DNA of 42,909 bases from positions 1-42,909 of the IMG/VR virus record IMGVR_UViG_3300025909_000002; one strand, 5' to 3'. Shown here in pieces: positions 22,238 through 30,795 of the stretch. A program made the position numbers and the translations under genes. Source of the DNA: a virus. The notes beneath the pieces were generated by a model that was given only the letters and a program-made list of their open reading frames with translations, was not told the DNA's origin and did not search any database. Positions within the stretch are counted from its first letter, which is position 1. Every line of letters starts with the position of its first letter.

Positions 22238-22896
22238 GCGCTCTCGTCCAGTTGAATGGCCTGCCCGTCTCGCGCGCGCGCATCTCCCTCCCGAGGGTGG
22301 GCGTCTGGCGCGCGGAGGTCGCCCTGGCCCAGGCGGAAGCCTTCGGGGAGGGGAGGGGAACGCTTCAGTTCGGGCCCAGTCTCTCACTCACTGGCACGGT
22401 ACGCCGGAGCGGCTCGGCCGACGGGGCGGGCCTCCTCATGCTGGTGGGCGGCAGTGGCAACCTGTACCGAACGGCCCGGCCCCGGGCCTACCGCCAGGCG
22501 CCCTGTCGCATTCCGCTCTCGGACCTGCTCGCCGAAGCGGAGGAGACACTCAGCCCCTTCGCGCACCGAGAGGTGCTGGACGCCGCTCTCCCCGCCTGGG
22601 TGACGCCGAGCCTCCCCATCTGCCAGTGCCTCGCTGTCCTGCTCGGCCGCGCGTCGGCGAGCTGGCGCGTTCTCCCGGACGGTACCTTCTGGGTGGGGAA
22701 TGAGGCCTGGCCGGAGGCGCCAGACTTCAACCACATTCTCTTGACCGAGGTGCCACTCGCCGACGCCTTCGAGCTCTTTACCCAGGAGCCGGCCCTCCTT
22801 CCGGGCCAGACGTTCCGGGAGCGGCGCGTCTCGTACGTGGAACACCACGTCACCGGGGATGACGTGCGCACCGTGGCTTACCTGGAGGCGGCATGA
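22234..22896 (+). CDS. Baseplate hub protein candidate (Mu P / gp44-position)
   Basis: A 220-residue protein with GTG start. It is short compared with Mu P (about 380), and has beta-barrel-like segments (LQFGPSLSLTGTVRRSGS, and WRVLPDGTFWVGNEAWPEAP) as in gp27-type hubs. It lies between the adaptor and the spike gene. Part of the hub may be carried by the previous gene, which would explain the small size. Family assignment is tentative. Confidence 0.6.
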   Translation: MSALVQLNGLPVSRARISLPRVGVWRAEVALAQAEAFGEGRGTLQFGPSLSLTGTVRRSGSADGAGLLMLVGGSGNLYRTARPRAYRQAPCRIPLSDLLAEAEETLSPFAHREVLDAALPAWVTPSLPICQCLAVLLGRASASWRVLPDGTFWVGNEAWPEAPDFNHILLTEVPLADAFELFTQEPALLPGQTFRERRVSYVEHHVTGDDVRTVAYLEAA

Positions 22897-23378
22897 CGTC
22901 GGATAGGCTGAAGCGCGCTCTCCAGGGCCTCATCCGCACCACCGTCCCGGAGGTGGATTACCTCGCCTTTTACCCGGCGCGGGTAGTTGCCCAAGCGGCC
23001 GACCTCTCTTTGGACCTCATCCCCGATGACGCGCGTCTTCCCACTCTCCAGCGCGTTCCGCTTCGTCTCGGCGTGCCTGGGGTGGAGGCGAAGGTCCAGG
23101 CCGGAAGCCGCGTCCTTCTCTTCTTCGAGCGTGGGGACCCGTCCGCGCCTGCGTGCGCCCTCTTTCAGTCGTCCGTTCTGACGGAGCTCGTCATCACCGC
23201 TCAGACGAAGGTTGTCGTCTCGGCCCCCGCGGTGGACCTCGGCGGCACCTCACCCACCATCGGGCCCGTTCTGCGCTCGGGTGACAACGTCCTTATTGCC
23301 GCGCTGGGCCCGACGCCGACGTCCATCACCGTGGTAGCGCCCACGCCGCCGCTCCTCCCGACCAAGGTGAAGGCATGA
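22893..23378 (+). CDS. Baseplate spike protein (Mu gp45 / P2 V-like)
   Basis: A 161-residue protein with an OB-fold-like N-terminal half (YLAFYPARVVAQAADLSLDL, then VEAKVQAGSRVLLFFERGDP) and a C-terminal strand-repeat part (ITAQTKVVVSAPAVDLGGTS) that would form a triple-stranded beta-helix spike. It punctures the outer membrane after contraction. The usual iron-binding HxH tip motif of longer spikes is not visible. Length is slightly below Mu gp45. Confidence 0.75.
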   Translation: MTSDRLKRALQGLIRTTVPEVDYLAFYPARVVAQAADLSLDLIPDDARLPTLQRVPLRLGVPGVEAKVQAGSRVLLFFERGDPSAPACALFQSSVLTELVITAQTKVVVSAPAVDLGGTSPTIGPVLRSGDNVLIAALGPTPTSITVVAPTPPLLPTKVKA

Positions 23379-25429
23379 GTGAATTTGTCTTCGGTGGCGG
23401 AAGCGTCGGCCCCTCAAAGGAGGACCTCTCTGGCCTGGGGGTGGGTCAGCTCCTCAAGAACCACCTGATGGCCGATGAGCTGAACAAAATTAACCAGTAC
23501 CTCACCGACCTGAAGGTCGCCGTCTCAGCCGGCGACTGGCATGGCATCAAGTCGCTTCTCGCGTTGCCCGCCGTTGCACCCGCAGGCCAATCGCGCATGG
23601 CGAGTTACCTGAACCGCCTCTGGCACTCTCAGGACGGCCAGGCCTGGCAGGCCCTCGGGCGCCACGCCAATGACCGGGACCATACCTATTTCGGAATCAA
23701 GGCGAACGGCACCGATGATACGGCCGGGTGGCAAGCCGCGATGAACTGGCTCGGGGACCAGAGCGGTGCCGGCAACGCGAAGCCGGGCCGCCTGACGCTT
23801 CCGCCCACCGGCATTTCCCTCGTCACCGATACCATCACGTACACCGGGAGCGTCGGCTATGCCTTCCTCCTGGAGGCGCTGGGGGGCCCGTCGTACGGCC
23901 AGACCGGCTTCCAGCTGAAATGGGCGCCGGGCTCTGGCACGGGCAAGCCTCTCTTGCGGATCCGCGGGGCGAATGGCTGCCTGGTGAAGCGCATCAACCT
24001 GAACGGCTCCAGCCTTTCGAAGTACCTCCTCCACATCGACAACAAGTTCGAGGAGGGCGGGACCGGGGCTTTTCGCGCGAGCTCGAACGTCCTCATCGAT
24101 GAATGCACGTTCTACGACCACGGCGGCGTCGGCTGCGCGTGCATCGCTGTCGGAAACGACGCCGTGGACGTCGCCAACACGCAGACCTCCGAGGTGGTGG
24201 TGCGTAACTCCGTCATCCGGGGACGGAACCTCTCGGGAGACTGCACGGGCTATGGCTTCACCGCCCTCACCGCGGGGAACTGCAAGAATTTCATGCTGGA
24301 GAACTGCCACTTCGGTGCGAACGGCGTGCACGCACAGCTCGGAGGCTCCGGGTATGCCGTCGTGAAGGGCGGCACCATGGGCCTCGCTTCGGTGGCGTGC
24401 ATCCAGGCCGGCGCCGCTAACCTCCGGGTCGAGTGCGTGGATTACGAGGGGGACCCCTCGGGCCCCTACCAGGCCCACTTCATCGACGGCGGGCTCGGCT
24501 CCCAGCCGACCGCCGTGTGCACGGTGCTCGGTTGCGAAGCGGTGGCGCCGCTGCCCGCGGGACGAGACGGCGTTCTGGATGACGTGATGATTCGCTGGCC
24601 GGGCCCGCTCCTTCTCCTCGGGAACACCTTCATCAACAATCGGGGCGACGGCACGCACCCGGCGAAGGTGGTGGCGGGCGCCGGCTTCGGCGTCCACCCC
24701 CTCGGCGGCAACTTCGGGACGGTGACGTCCATCGGGAATTTCTACCAGGGCTCGGACCAGGACGTTCCCGTCTACGACGGCTCTGCCAACCTCATCTCGG
24801 GAGGGGGCGGGTACCCGACGTACACGGAACACAGTGTCTTTTCGCTGAATGACTTGGGCGGCACCATCGGCGCGGGCCTTCGCTCCCTCCGCAACGTCGT
24901 GGGTGCGCCGCTCGAGACGAAGACGGCGCGTATGCGCGCGTGGGGGGACTCCTGGGGCGCCACCGTCTACAAAGACGGGGCCACTTCGGGCGGCAAGCAC
25001 CAAAAGCTTCTCACACACACCACCTTCACCAACTCGGGCGTCACCGAGATGTGGAAGCAGTTCGCCAACCTGAACCCGCGCCAGCGCTTGAAGGGCGTGC
25101 GCGCCCAGGTGACGCAGGCCTTCACCGGTGTCGCGGGGAGTGTCGTCGTGCGGCTCGGCTACTGGCCGATTGACCCACTGCCCCAGTTTCTGGGCGATGT
25201 GCTGAAGCCCTTCTCGATCACCGCGCTCGGGACGTTTGGAGACAAGCCGGAACACCTCGGGGCAGGGCTGGCGCCGGAGTTCATCCAGCCAGGGGGCTAC
25301 TACCCGGCAGGCGCGGACCCCAACACCGGGTGGACCCTCTTCGTGTCTTGCGTCTCCGAGGCGGGGAACCCCCTCACCTTCAGCGCGGGGAAGCTGCTCA
25401 TCACCCTCTTCACGGAAGGGGATGACTGA
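23375..25429 (+). CDS. Tailspike with pectate-lyase-like beta-helix
   Basis: A 684-residue protein with ATGA overlap to the spike gene. Residues 1-60 form a short particle-binding region (LGVGQLLKNHLMADELNKIN). HTYFGIKANGTDDTAGWQAA marks the start of a pectate-lyase-type right-handed beta-helix, as in many phage depolymerases, continuing to about residue 470 with strand repeats (VLIDECTFYDHGGVG, FMLENCHFGANGVHA). The last 200 residues are a separate beta domain. It probably binds or cuts surface polysaccharide. Its place between the spike and GPW/gp25 genes differs from Mu, whose fibre gene is at the end. Confidence 0.72.
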   Translation: MSEFVFGGGSVGPSKEDLSGLGVGQLLKNHLMADELNKINQYLTDLKVAVSAGDWHGIKSLLALPAVAPAGQSRMASYLNRLWHSQDGQAWQALGRHANDRDHTYFGIKANGTDDTAGWQAAMNWLGDQSGAGNAKPGRLTLPPTGISLVTDTITYTGSVGYAFLLEALGGPSYGQTGFQLKWAPGSGTGKPLLRIRGANGCLVKRINLNGSSLSKYLLHIDNKFEEGGTGAFRASSNVLIDECTFYDHGGVGCACIAVGNDAVDVANTQTSEVVVRNSVIRGRNLSGDCTGYGFTALTAGNCKNFMLENCHFGANGVHAQLGGSGYAVVKGGTMGLASVACIQAGAANLRVECVDYEGDPSGPYQAHFIDGGLGSQPTAVCTVLGCEAVAPLPAGRDGVLDDVMIRWPGPLLLLGNTFINNRGDGTHPAKVVAGAGFGVHPLGGNFGTVTSIGNFYQGSDQDVPVYDGSANLISGGGGYPTYTEHSVFSLNDLGGTIGAGLRSLRNVVGAPLETKTARMRAWGDSWGATVYKDGATSGGKHQKLLTHTTFTNSGVTEMWKQFANLNPRQRLKGVRAQVTQAFTGVAGSVVVRLGYWPIDPLPQFLGDVLKPFSITALGTFGDKPEHLGAGLAPEFIQPGGYYPAGADPNTGWTLFVSCVSEAGNPLTFSAGKLLITLFTEGDD

Positions 25430-25917
25430 TGGTTCTCCACTTCCAGCACATCGGCGGCATTCCGAGCGGCGGCTACATCCTTCCATTCGTCATCGGCGGC
25501 ACGGCCAACCTCGCCGACAACTCCGAGCAAACGATGACGGTGACCGCCGCTCAGCTCGAGCGCTGGACCCAGGAGGTCGCCGCCGAGGTGACCGCGGGAA
25601 GACTGAAATGGTGGACAACGGGCGCGCTGACGTTGAACGCAGCGTCTGACGGTGCGGTGCAAGCGAAGCTGGGCACGCTGACGACGTCCGCCGCGCTCTC
25701 GTCTGCTCTCGTGTACGCCGCCGATGCAACCTCCGGCGCCTTGGTGCCCACCCTTCCCGCCGCTGCGTCGGAAAACGCGGGGCGGCTCTACCTCGTCTAC
25801 AAGGCCGACAGCAGCGGCAACACTGTCACCGTCGCGGGCAAGGTGCTTTCCGTCCAGTACGACGCCGCCCTTTTTGTCTCCAACGGCTCCACGTGGATTC
25901 CTCTCGGGATGCTCTAG
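25429..25917 (+). CDS. Hypothetical tail protein
   Basis: A 162-residue protein whose ATG overlaps the tailspike stop by one base. It is beta-rich with a repetitive C-terminal part (GRLYLVYKADSSGNTVTVAG, YDAALFVSNGSTWIPLGML) of the kind found at the tips of tail fibres and spikes. Adjacent to the tailspike, it may be a partner or tip protein, or a chaperone. No family recognised. Confidence 0.55.
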   Translation: MVLHFQHIGGIPSGGYILPFVIGGTANLADNSEQTMTVTAAQLERWTQEVAAEVTAGRLKWWTTGALTLNAASDGAVQAKLGTLTTSAALSSALVYAADATSGALVPTLPAAASENAGRLYLVYKADSSGNTVTVAGKVLSVQYDAALFVSNGSTWIPLGML

Positions 25918-25920
25918 GCC

Positions 25921-26406
25921 ATGGCCTTTCCTGCTCCATTCCCGATTCGCCTGGGCGGTGGGCCCGCGACGCCCATCACCCTCCCGGACATCCGAAAGCG
26001 CCAGGAGGCGGGGACGCTGCTCGACGTCGGCGCGGACATCTCCACGTTTCCGGACCTCGACGTCTCATTCGCGCTGATGCAGGGCCGGCGCGTTCTGCTC
26101 GAGGCGGTGGCCCGCCGCTACATCACCCCGAAGGGCGCCCTCTGGAAACACCCCTCGTACGGGTGCGACCTCCGCCGCTACCTGAACAAGCCGATGACGA
26201 GTCAGCTCCTCGCCCGCATCAAGCAAGAGTCTGAAGGGGAGGCGGAACAGGAGGAGAGGGTCCTCGCGTGCCAGAACCGCGTGGCCTTCGATGACCCGTC
26301 CCGGACGCTTCTCATCCGCGTGGGCCTTACGGACGCGGATGGGCCCTTCACCTTCACCGCGGGCATTGACGCGCTCGGCCTCTCTCTCCTCCAGAGCCAG
26401 GAATAG
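25921..26406 (+). CDS. Baseplate wedge protein, GPW/gp25-like (Mu gp46)
   Basis: A 161-residue protein. Features match the GPW/gp25 lysozyme-like wedge family: DVGADISTFPDLDVSFALMQ, VARRYITPKGALWKHPSYG (the conserved G-x-x-hydrophobic-x-x-P-x-x-G segment) and LACQNRVAFDDPSRTLLIRV. In Mu this is gp46. It connects the wedge to the sheath and is followed at once by the J-like gene. Confidence 0.85.
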   Translation: MAFPAPFPIRLGGGPATPITLPDIRKRQEAGTLLDVGADISTFPDLDVSFALMQGRRVLLEAVARRYITPKGALWKHPSYGCDLRRYLNKPMTSQLLARIKQESEGEAEQEERVLACQNRVAFDDPSRTLLIRVGLTDADGPFTFTAGIDALGLSLLQSQE

Positions 26407-26408
26407 CC

Positions 26409-27809
26409 ATGGGACTGACGCTGGACCAGATTCTCACGACGCCTTCGAAGGAGACCATCCGCACCGCTCTTCTGCGAGCGCTCCAGGGCGTCAGCTTCAC
26501 CCAGCGCACCCAGGGCTACTCCCCGGGCAGCGTCTATGCGTCGGGGACGCCTGCCATCGAGGCCTCGCTTCTTCTGTCCGTTGTCACCGGCGGTCAGCTC
26601 GGGACAGCGGCGGTGAAAGTATCCACCGATGGCGGGCTGACCTGGGGCGCGACCACCACCATCCCGAGCAACGGGCAACTGGCCGTTTCGGGCGCGGGCG
26701 TCACCCTCGTTTTCAACAACGGCCCTTCGGGCGTCACGGAGTCCTTCCACGCCGGCAGCACGTTTCAAATCGACCTGACGCTGTCCGGTTTCGCCCCCAC
26801 CGCGTGGCAGCCGGGCAGTACGCCCCTCACCCTCCTGGAGACGGACGCGCAGCTGACGGAGGACGTGTACTCGATTGCGAAGGTCATCGCCGCGGGCGGC
26901 TTCCTCGATTACGCCGAGGACGACTGGTTGGACCTCCTCGGGGAGAACTTCTACAAACTGCCGCGGCTCCAAGGCAGCGTGGCGCGGGGGCAGCTCCTCC
27001 TCACCGACGTTGCCAGCGCCGGGCCGTTCAACATCAGCGCCGGGCAGCTCTGGGCCGTCTCGAACTCGGGCCTCCTGTATTCGAATGAGTCGGCCTTCAC
27101 CCTGCCCGCCTCCGGGACCGCGACGCCCATCTTCCGCGCCGAGCAAATAGGCGCCCGGTACAACGTAGCGAACAACACCATCAACACCCTCGCCACGCAG
27201 CTTGCCGGCGTCACCGTGGCGAACCCGGACCCTGGCAGCGGCACGTGGATTGTCGCCCAGGGCGCGGACATCGAGAGTGACGCAAATTACCGAAGCCGCT
27301 GCCGAGCACGCTGGCCCGCGCTGGGGACAGGGCCCACCGCTTCCGTCTACGACTTGTGGGCGCGAAAGGCCTCCACCGAAGTCACACGCACCACCGTGCG
27401 CGCTTCGCCGACGGTGCCCGGAGAGGTGGACGTCTTTCTGGCCGGAGCCAGTGGGCCGGTGTCCGGTGGCGCTGTCACGGCCGTCACCGACTACATCGAG
27501 CCCTTGGTAGAGCTGACGAACACCGTCAACGTCCAGAACGCCAGCGCCCACCCCATCACCATCACCGCAACCGTCTATGTGGTGTCCGGGTACGAGAGCC
27601 AGGCCGCCATTGCGTGCGCGACGAACCTGGACGCGATGATTGCTGACCTTCCCGTCGGGGGGACTCTCTACTGGAGCAACATCATCGAGCAGCTGAGTCT
27701 GCCCGCGGGCGTCCGAAACGTCTCGCTCTCGCTCCCCAGTGGAGACGTCGTGCTCGGCGCGACCGAGGTCGCCACGCTGACGCAAAACCTCACCTTCGTG
27801 ACGGTGTGA
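26409..27809 (+). CDS. Baseplate J-like protein (Mu gp47)
   Basis: A 466-residue baseplate wedge protein. Expected family segments are present: SIAKVIAAGGFLDYAEDDWL near residue 155, PIFRAEQIGARYNVANNTIN in the centre and ESDANYRSRCRARWPALGTG followed by VYDLWARKASTEVTRT, the conserved core of baseplate J. The C-terminal 150 residues form the alternating beta domain (HPITITATVYVVSGYESQA). Length is normal for Mu gp47. It forms the wedge periphery with gp46 and gp48. Confidence 0.9.
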   Translation: MGLTLDQILTTPSKETIRTALLRALQGVSFTQRTQGYSPGSVYASGTPAIEASLLLSVVTGGQLGTAAVKVSTDGGLTWGATTTIPSNGQLAVSGAGVTLVFNNGPSGVTESFHAGSTFQIDLTLSGFAPTAWQPGSTPLTLLETDAQLTEDVYSIAKVIAAGGFLDYAEDDWLDLLGENFYKLPRLQGSVARGQLLLTDVASAGPFNISAGQLWAVSNSGLLYSNESAFTLPASGTATPIFRAEQIGARYNVANNTINTLATQLAGVTVANPDPGSGTWIVAQGADIESDANYRSRCRARWPALGTGPTASVYDLWARKASTEVTRTTVRASPTVPGEVDVFLAGASGPVSGGAVTAVTDYIEPLVELTNTVNVQNASAHPITITATVYVVSGYESQAAIACATNLDAMIADLPVGGTLYWSNIIEQLSLPAGVRNVSLSLPSGDVVLGATEVATLTQNLTFVTV

Positions 27810-27810
27810 C

Positions 27811-28482
27811 ATGGCGCAGAGCTACCGCGACTATGCCGTAGACCTCGCCCCTCCCTGGCTTCTCCAGCCCCAGGGCCAGGCCTTTTTGCGCGCCCTCGGG
27901 AGCGTCCGAGACGACATCACCCAGCGCCTGAAAGAAGGGGTGAAGGCCCGCTTCATCGAGTCCGCGGCGCCGGACGCGCTCGCGGCCATTGGCGCGGACC
28001 GCGGCCTGGAACGCGGACCGACCGACACCGATGACACCTACGCGGACCGCCTGAAAGACGCGTGGGCGCTCTGGACCTGGGCGGGCACACCGACGGGCGT
28101 TCTGAATGCGCTCTGGGACGCGGGCTATACGAACGTCGTTCTCCTCACCTCTCGCCGCACGCACACCCTGGACGCCTCCCGCGAGCTCGTGACGACTGTC
28201 CTTTCCCCACCGCGCTGGTTCGGGGGGGAAGGTTTCTGGAATAGCTTTCTCGTCTGGTTCCCCCAGCCCTTTATTACCTCTTGGCAGGTCGGCGGCGTTC
28301 CGGCTTCGAACTCCGCGGAGGCGGACACCGTCCGCCGCCTCGTGAACCGGTGGAAGCCCGCGCACGCGCGCGTCACCGGTTACATCGCCACCCTCACCGG
28401 CCACTTCTGGGGCGAGCCGGGCCTCGAGTGGGGGGACGCCAGCCTGGACTGGGGCGGCACCAACGTCCGGTGGACCCCGTAA
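27811..28482 (+). CDS. Baseplate protein, Mu gp48-like (DUF2313/tail protein I)
   Basis: A 223-residue protein just after J. The N-terminus YRDYAVDLAPPWLLQPQGQA with RALGSVRDDITQRLKEGVKA, and TDDTYADRLKDAWALWTWAG a little later, fits the tail protein I / gp48 group that links wedge and fibres. The C-terminal part ends in WGEPGLEWGDASLDWGGTNV, a Trp/Gly repeat likely exposed. Order gp46-gp47-gp48 is conserved with Mu. Confidence 0.8.
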   Translation: MAQSYRDYAVDLAPPWLLQPQGQAFLRALGSVRDDITQRLKEGVKARFIESAAPDALAAIGADRGLERGPTDTDDTYADRLKDAWALWTWAGTPTGVLNALWDAGYTNVVLLTSRRTHTLDASRELVTTVLSPPRWFGGEGFWNSFLVWFPQPFITSWQVGGVPASNSAEADTVRRLVNRWKPAHARVTGYIATLTGHFWGEPGLEWGDASLDWGGTNVRWTP

Positions 28483-28491
28483 GGAGAAGAC

Positions 28492-29073
28492 ATGTCTTCC
28501 ACGTACACAGGCAGTGCCGGCACCCTCGCACCTCGCACCGAGCCGGCCAGCATCACCCAGCCGACGGATGGGGATGACCTCACCGCGGCGAGCGCCAACG
28601 CCAGCAGTGGGAAGCTCGCTGACCTGGTGAAGATGCTTCAAAGCGCGTGCGCCTTCCTCGGGCTCGCGAACACCTTCAGCCAGGTGCAAACGTTTCTTTC
28701 CGGGATGAACGTCACCGGCGCCGTCGGTGTGAATGGGGCGATTAGCGCCATCTCCCTTGCGACGTCCGCCGCCGCGACCATCGGCGGGACGCTGGGCGTC
28801 ACCGGCGCCGCCACGCTTGGGCCCACCACCGCCACCGCCACCGGCTCCACCGCGGGCCTGGCCGGCACCAGCGACAGCGGGGCAGGCCTCGTGGGGAGCT
28901 CCACCAACGGCCCCGGCATTCGGGCCAACGCCAGCGGCAGCCGCGCGCCGATGTCCGCCACGGTGCGCACCACGGACCCCGTGACGCTCGTGGAGGGCGA
29001 CTTCTGGTTCGACTCCTCCCACCGACTGAACATCGTCATCCTCGGCACCATTTACCGAGTCACCCTCTCGTGA
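28492..29073 (+). CDS. Tail fibre-like protein
   Basis: A 193-residue protein with AAGGAGA before ATG. It is very rich in Gly, Ala, Ser and Thr with short repeat-like strands (GVNGAISAISLATSAAATIG, TATGSTAGLAGTSDSGAG), the composition of trimeric fibre shafts, and ends in VEGDFWFDSSHRLNIVILGT, a common C-terminal tip motif of fibre proteins. It follows gp48, the usual fibre position. It has no collagen (GXY) tract. Confidence 0.65.
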   Translation: MSSTYTGSAGTLAPRTEPASITQPTDGDDLTAASANASSGKLADLVKMLQSACAFLGLANTFSQVQTFLSGMNVTGAVGVNGAISAISLATSAAATIGGTLGVTGAATLGPTTATATGSTAGLAGTSDSGAGLVGSSTNGPGIRANASGSRAPMSATVRTTDPVTLVEGDFWFDSSHRLNIVILGTIYRVTLS

Positions 29074-29087
29074 GAAAGGCTGTGCCC

Positions 29088-29432
29088 ATGACACGCTTCC
29101 TTTGCGCCATTGCTCTTTGCCTCCCTTGTGTCACTTTCGCCGAGGGGGACCTCGTGGGCACCATCACCGCGGCGGGGGTGACGGCGAACCTCGCTCTGAA
29201 ATACGGGCAGCTGTACGAAGTCCAGTGTGATGGGGATGCGCGCTTTCGCACCGGGGCGGGCAGCGGAACCGCCGTCGCCAACTCGGGCGCCACGAAGGGA
29301 CGAAAGGTACTCGCGGATTCCCTGGTGTCCTTCGAGACGGACGCGAGCCAGAACTATGTGGCCGTCATCCCAGCGGACGGCGCATCCACCATCCATTGCG
29401 ACGTGTTTCTCCGGCCGAAGGTGAACCGGTGA
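29088..29432 (+). CDS. Small secreted beta protein
   Basis: A 114-residue protein. ATG 29088 is chosen because AAAGG lies 9 bases upstream and the protein then opens with a clean signal peptide (MTRFLCAIALCLPCVTFA, likely cut before Glu19). An upstream GTG (29070) overlapping the previous stop would add six residues. The mature part is beta-rich (LALKYGQLYEVQCDGDARFR, LVSFETDASQNYVAVIPADG) with two cysteines. A signal peptide is unexpected beside tail fibre genes; a periplasmic or surface role during lysogeny or late infection is possible. Confidence 0.6.
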   Translation: MTRFLCAIALCLPCVTFAEGDLVGTITAAGVTANLALKYGQLYEVQCDGDARFRTGAGSGTAVANSGATKGRKVLADSLVSFETDASQNYVAVIPADGASTIHCDVFLRPKVNR

Positions 29433-30718
29433 TTGCCCAGGTCCTCGCTGGCCTTCTTCTCCTGACGCCTTCGCCCTCGCCGCTTGGGCGCGAAGCGCGG
29501 CTCTCCCGCGGCTGCGCGCGTATGCGCACGTGCGGAGGCCCGAAGCAGCTCCTCGGCCTGCTGGCGTCCTTGCCCTCGACGTCTGGCCAGTGCACAGGCG
29601 CTGTCACGTCCACCCTGGGTGGTAACCCTAGCGTCTCGCGGGCGTCGGTGCGAACGTGCGTCCGGGATGACGGGACAGCGGCGGTTCTGACCTCGAATCA
29701 GCTCGCCGTAGAGTCGGAGGGCATTCTCGTCGAGCGGGGCGCCACCAACCTCTCCACCGGCTCGGAGCTCATCGGCTCCGTCCCCTGGGGGACGTACACG
29801 TCGGGACCTTCGCAGACCATCACCGCGGGGGCCACGGCGCCCACCGGCGCCACCAGTGCAAAACAGGTGGCGATGCCCTCTTCCGCTTCGGCCGATAACT
29901 TCGGAATCAACCGGAGTGACATCACCTTCACCGCCGCCACCTACGCCTTCACGCTGTTCGCGAAGGGCGCCAGCGCGGGCGGGACGTTCTACCAGTCCAT
30001 TTACGACAACGCCTGGCGAAGCACGCCGTGCGTGTACACGACGAGCTACTCGCGTTGCGTCTACTCGGTGCAACCGGTCGCGGGTACCGTCTTCTACCAG
30101 TTTGGCGTGGACACCCGAGACTCCGCCCAGCTCGCGCAGCCCGCGCAAACCGTCCTCCTCTGGGGCTCGCAAATAGAACTCGGGTATCCACATGCGTACG
30201 TGCCCACCTCGAGCAATGCGACCGCGAGTTCCGCGGATGACGTGGTGACTCTCGAGAATCCTCTCTCGGGGAAAGATGCGAAGTTCTGCGTCGGGGCCAG
30301 CTTCAAGCCGACCTCGGGCCGGACCTGGCCGAGCCGGAGCGGGAACATCGCCCTCCTTCAGCTGGGCGTGTCAGGGCAGAGCGGGACACTCGTTCTCCAC
30401 CGGGACACCAATGGGAAAACCGTCGCCACGATGAAGGACGCGGACGGCGCGACGCTGACGTACACGGGAGGCACGACATGGACCGGGACGGGCGGCCATC
30501 GGGTCGCGTTCTGCTATTCGAAGGCAGGCGGCAACCTGTATCTGGACGGGGCGGAGGAAGCGGTGTCGGTGAGCGGCGCCGGCACGGGTGCCCTGGGTGC
30601 ACTCCCGGCCTCGCTTTACCTGGGGTACCGCGGCGCGGCGGGGGCGGGGAGCGCGGAGACGCTGGACGGCCACGTCTGGAACGTGTGCATGGATCAGCGG
30701 GCGGGGAAATGCCTGTAG
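29429..30718 (+). CDS. Lectin-like (LamG/concanavalin-type) tail or surface protein
   Basis: A 429-residue protein starting with GTG that overlaps the previous stop. The first 16 residues are hydrophobic (IAQVLAGLLLLTPSPSP) and may be a signal peptide. Residues about 100-270 resemble phage carbohydrate-binding spike domains (NLSTGSELIGSVPWGTYTSG, ending VLLWGSQIELGYPHAYVPTS). The last 150 residues look like a LamG sandwich (HRVAFCYSKAGGNLYLDGAE). It could be a second receptor-binding protein or a surface lectin. The N-terminal hydrophobic segment is odd for a virion protein. Confidence 0.6.
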   Translation: MIAQVLAGLLLLTPSPSPLGREARLSRGCARMRTCGGPKQLLGLLASLPSTSGQCTGAVTSTLGGNPSVSRASVRTCVRDDGTAAVLTSNQLAVESEGILVERGATNLSTGSELIGSVPWGTYTSGPSQTITAGATAPTGATSAKQVAMPSSASADNFGINRSDITFTAATYAFTLFAKGASAGGTFYQSIYDNAWRSTPCVYTTSYSRCVYSVQPVAGTVFYQFGVDTRDSAQLAQPAQTVLLWGSQIELGYPHAYVPTSSNATASSADDVVTLENPLSGKDAKFCVGASFKPTSGRTWPSRSGNIALLQLGVSGQSGTLVLHRDTNGKTVATMKDADGATLTYTGGTTWTGTGGHRVAFCYSKAGGNLYLDGAEEAVSVSGAGTGALGALPASLYLGYRGAAGAGSAETLDGHVWNVCMDQRAGKCL

Positions 30719-30786
30719 CGCCCGCGCCGTCCTCCTCTCGCCTCGCTCAGGCCTGGGCGCAGTGGGTTACGGCGTGGTTCGGGTAG
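30709..30786 (+). CDS. Possible 25-residue microprotein
   Basis: ATG 30709 with GCGGGG upstream overlaps the end of the lectin-like gene. The 25-residue product ends SRLAQAWAQWVTAWFG, an amphipathic Trp-rich helix. It lies just before the lysis genes. Too short to prove; it could be a membrane-active peptide or an accident of sequence. Confidence 0.25.
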   Translation: MPVAPAPSSSRLAQAWAQWVTAWFG

Positions 30787-30795
30787 CCTTTCGCT

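Noticed and set aside
23525-25486. 653-codon minus-strand frame
   Set aside because: Antisense shadow of the tailspike gene, low-complexity Arg/Ala/Val composition, no start signal.
26202-29094. Two long minus-strand frames under the baseplate genes
   Set aside because: Both lie opposite J, gp48 and fibre genes that have clear family features; the antisense products are Gly/Arg-rich shadows.
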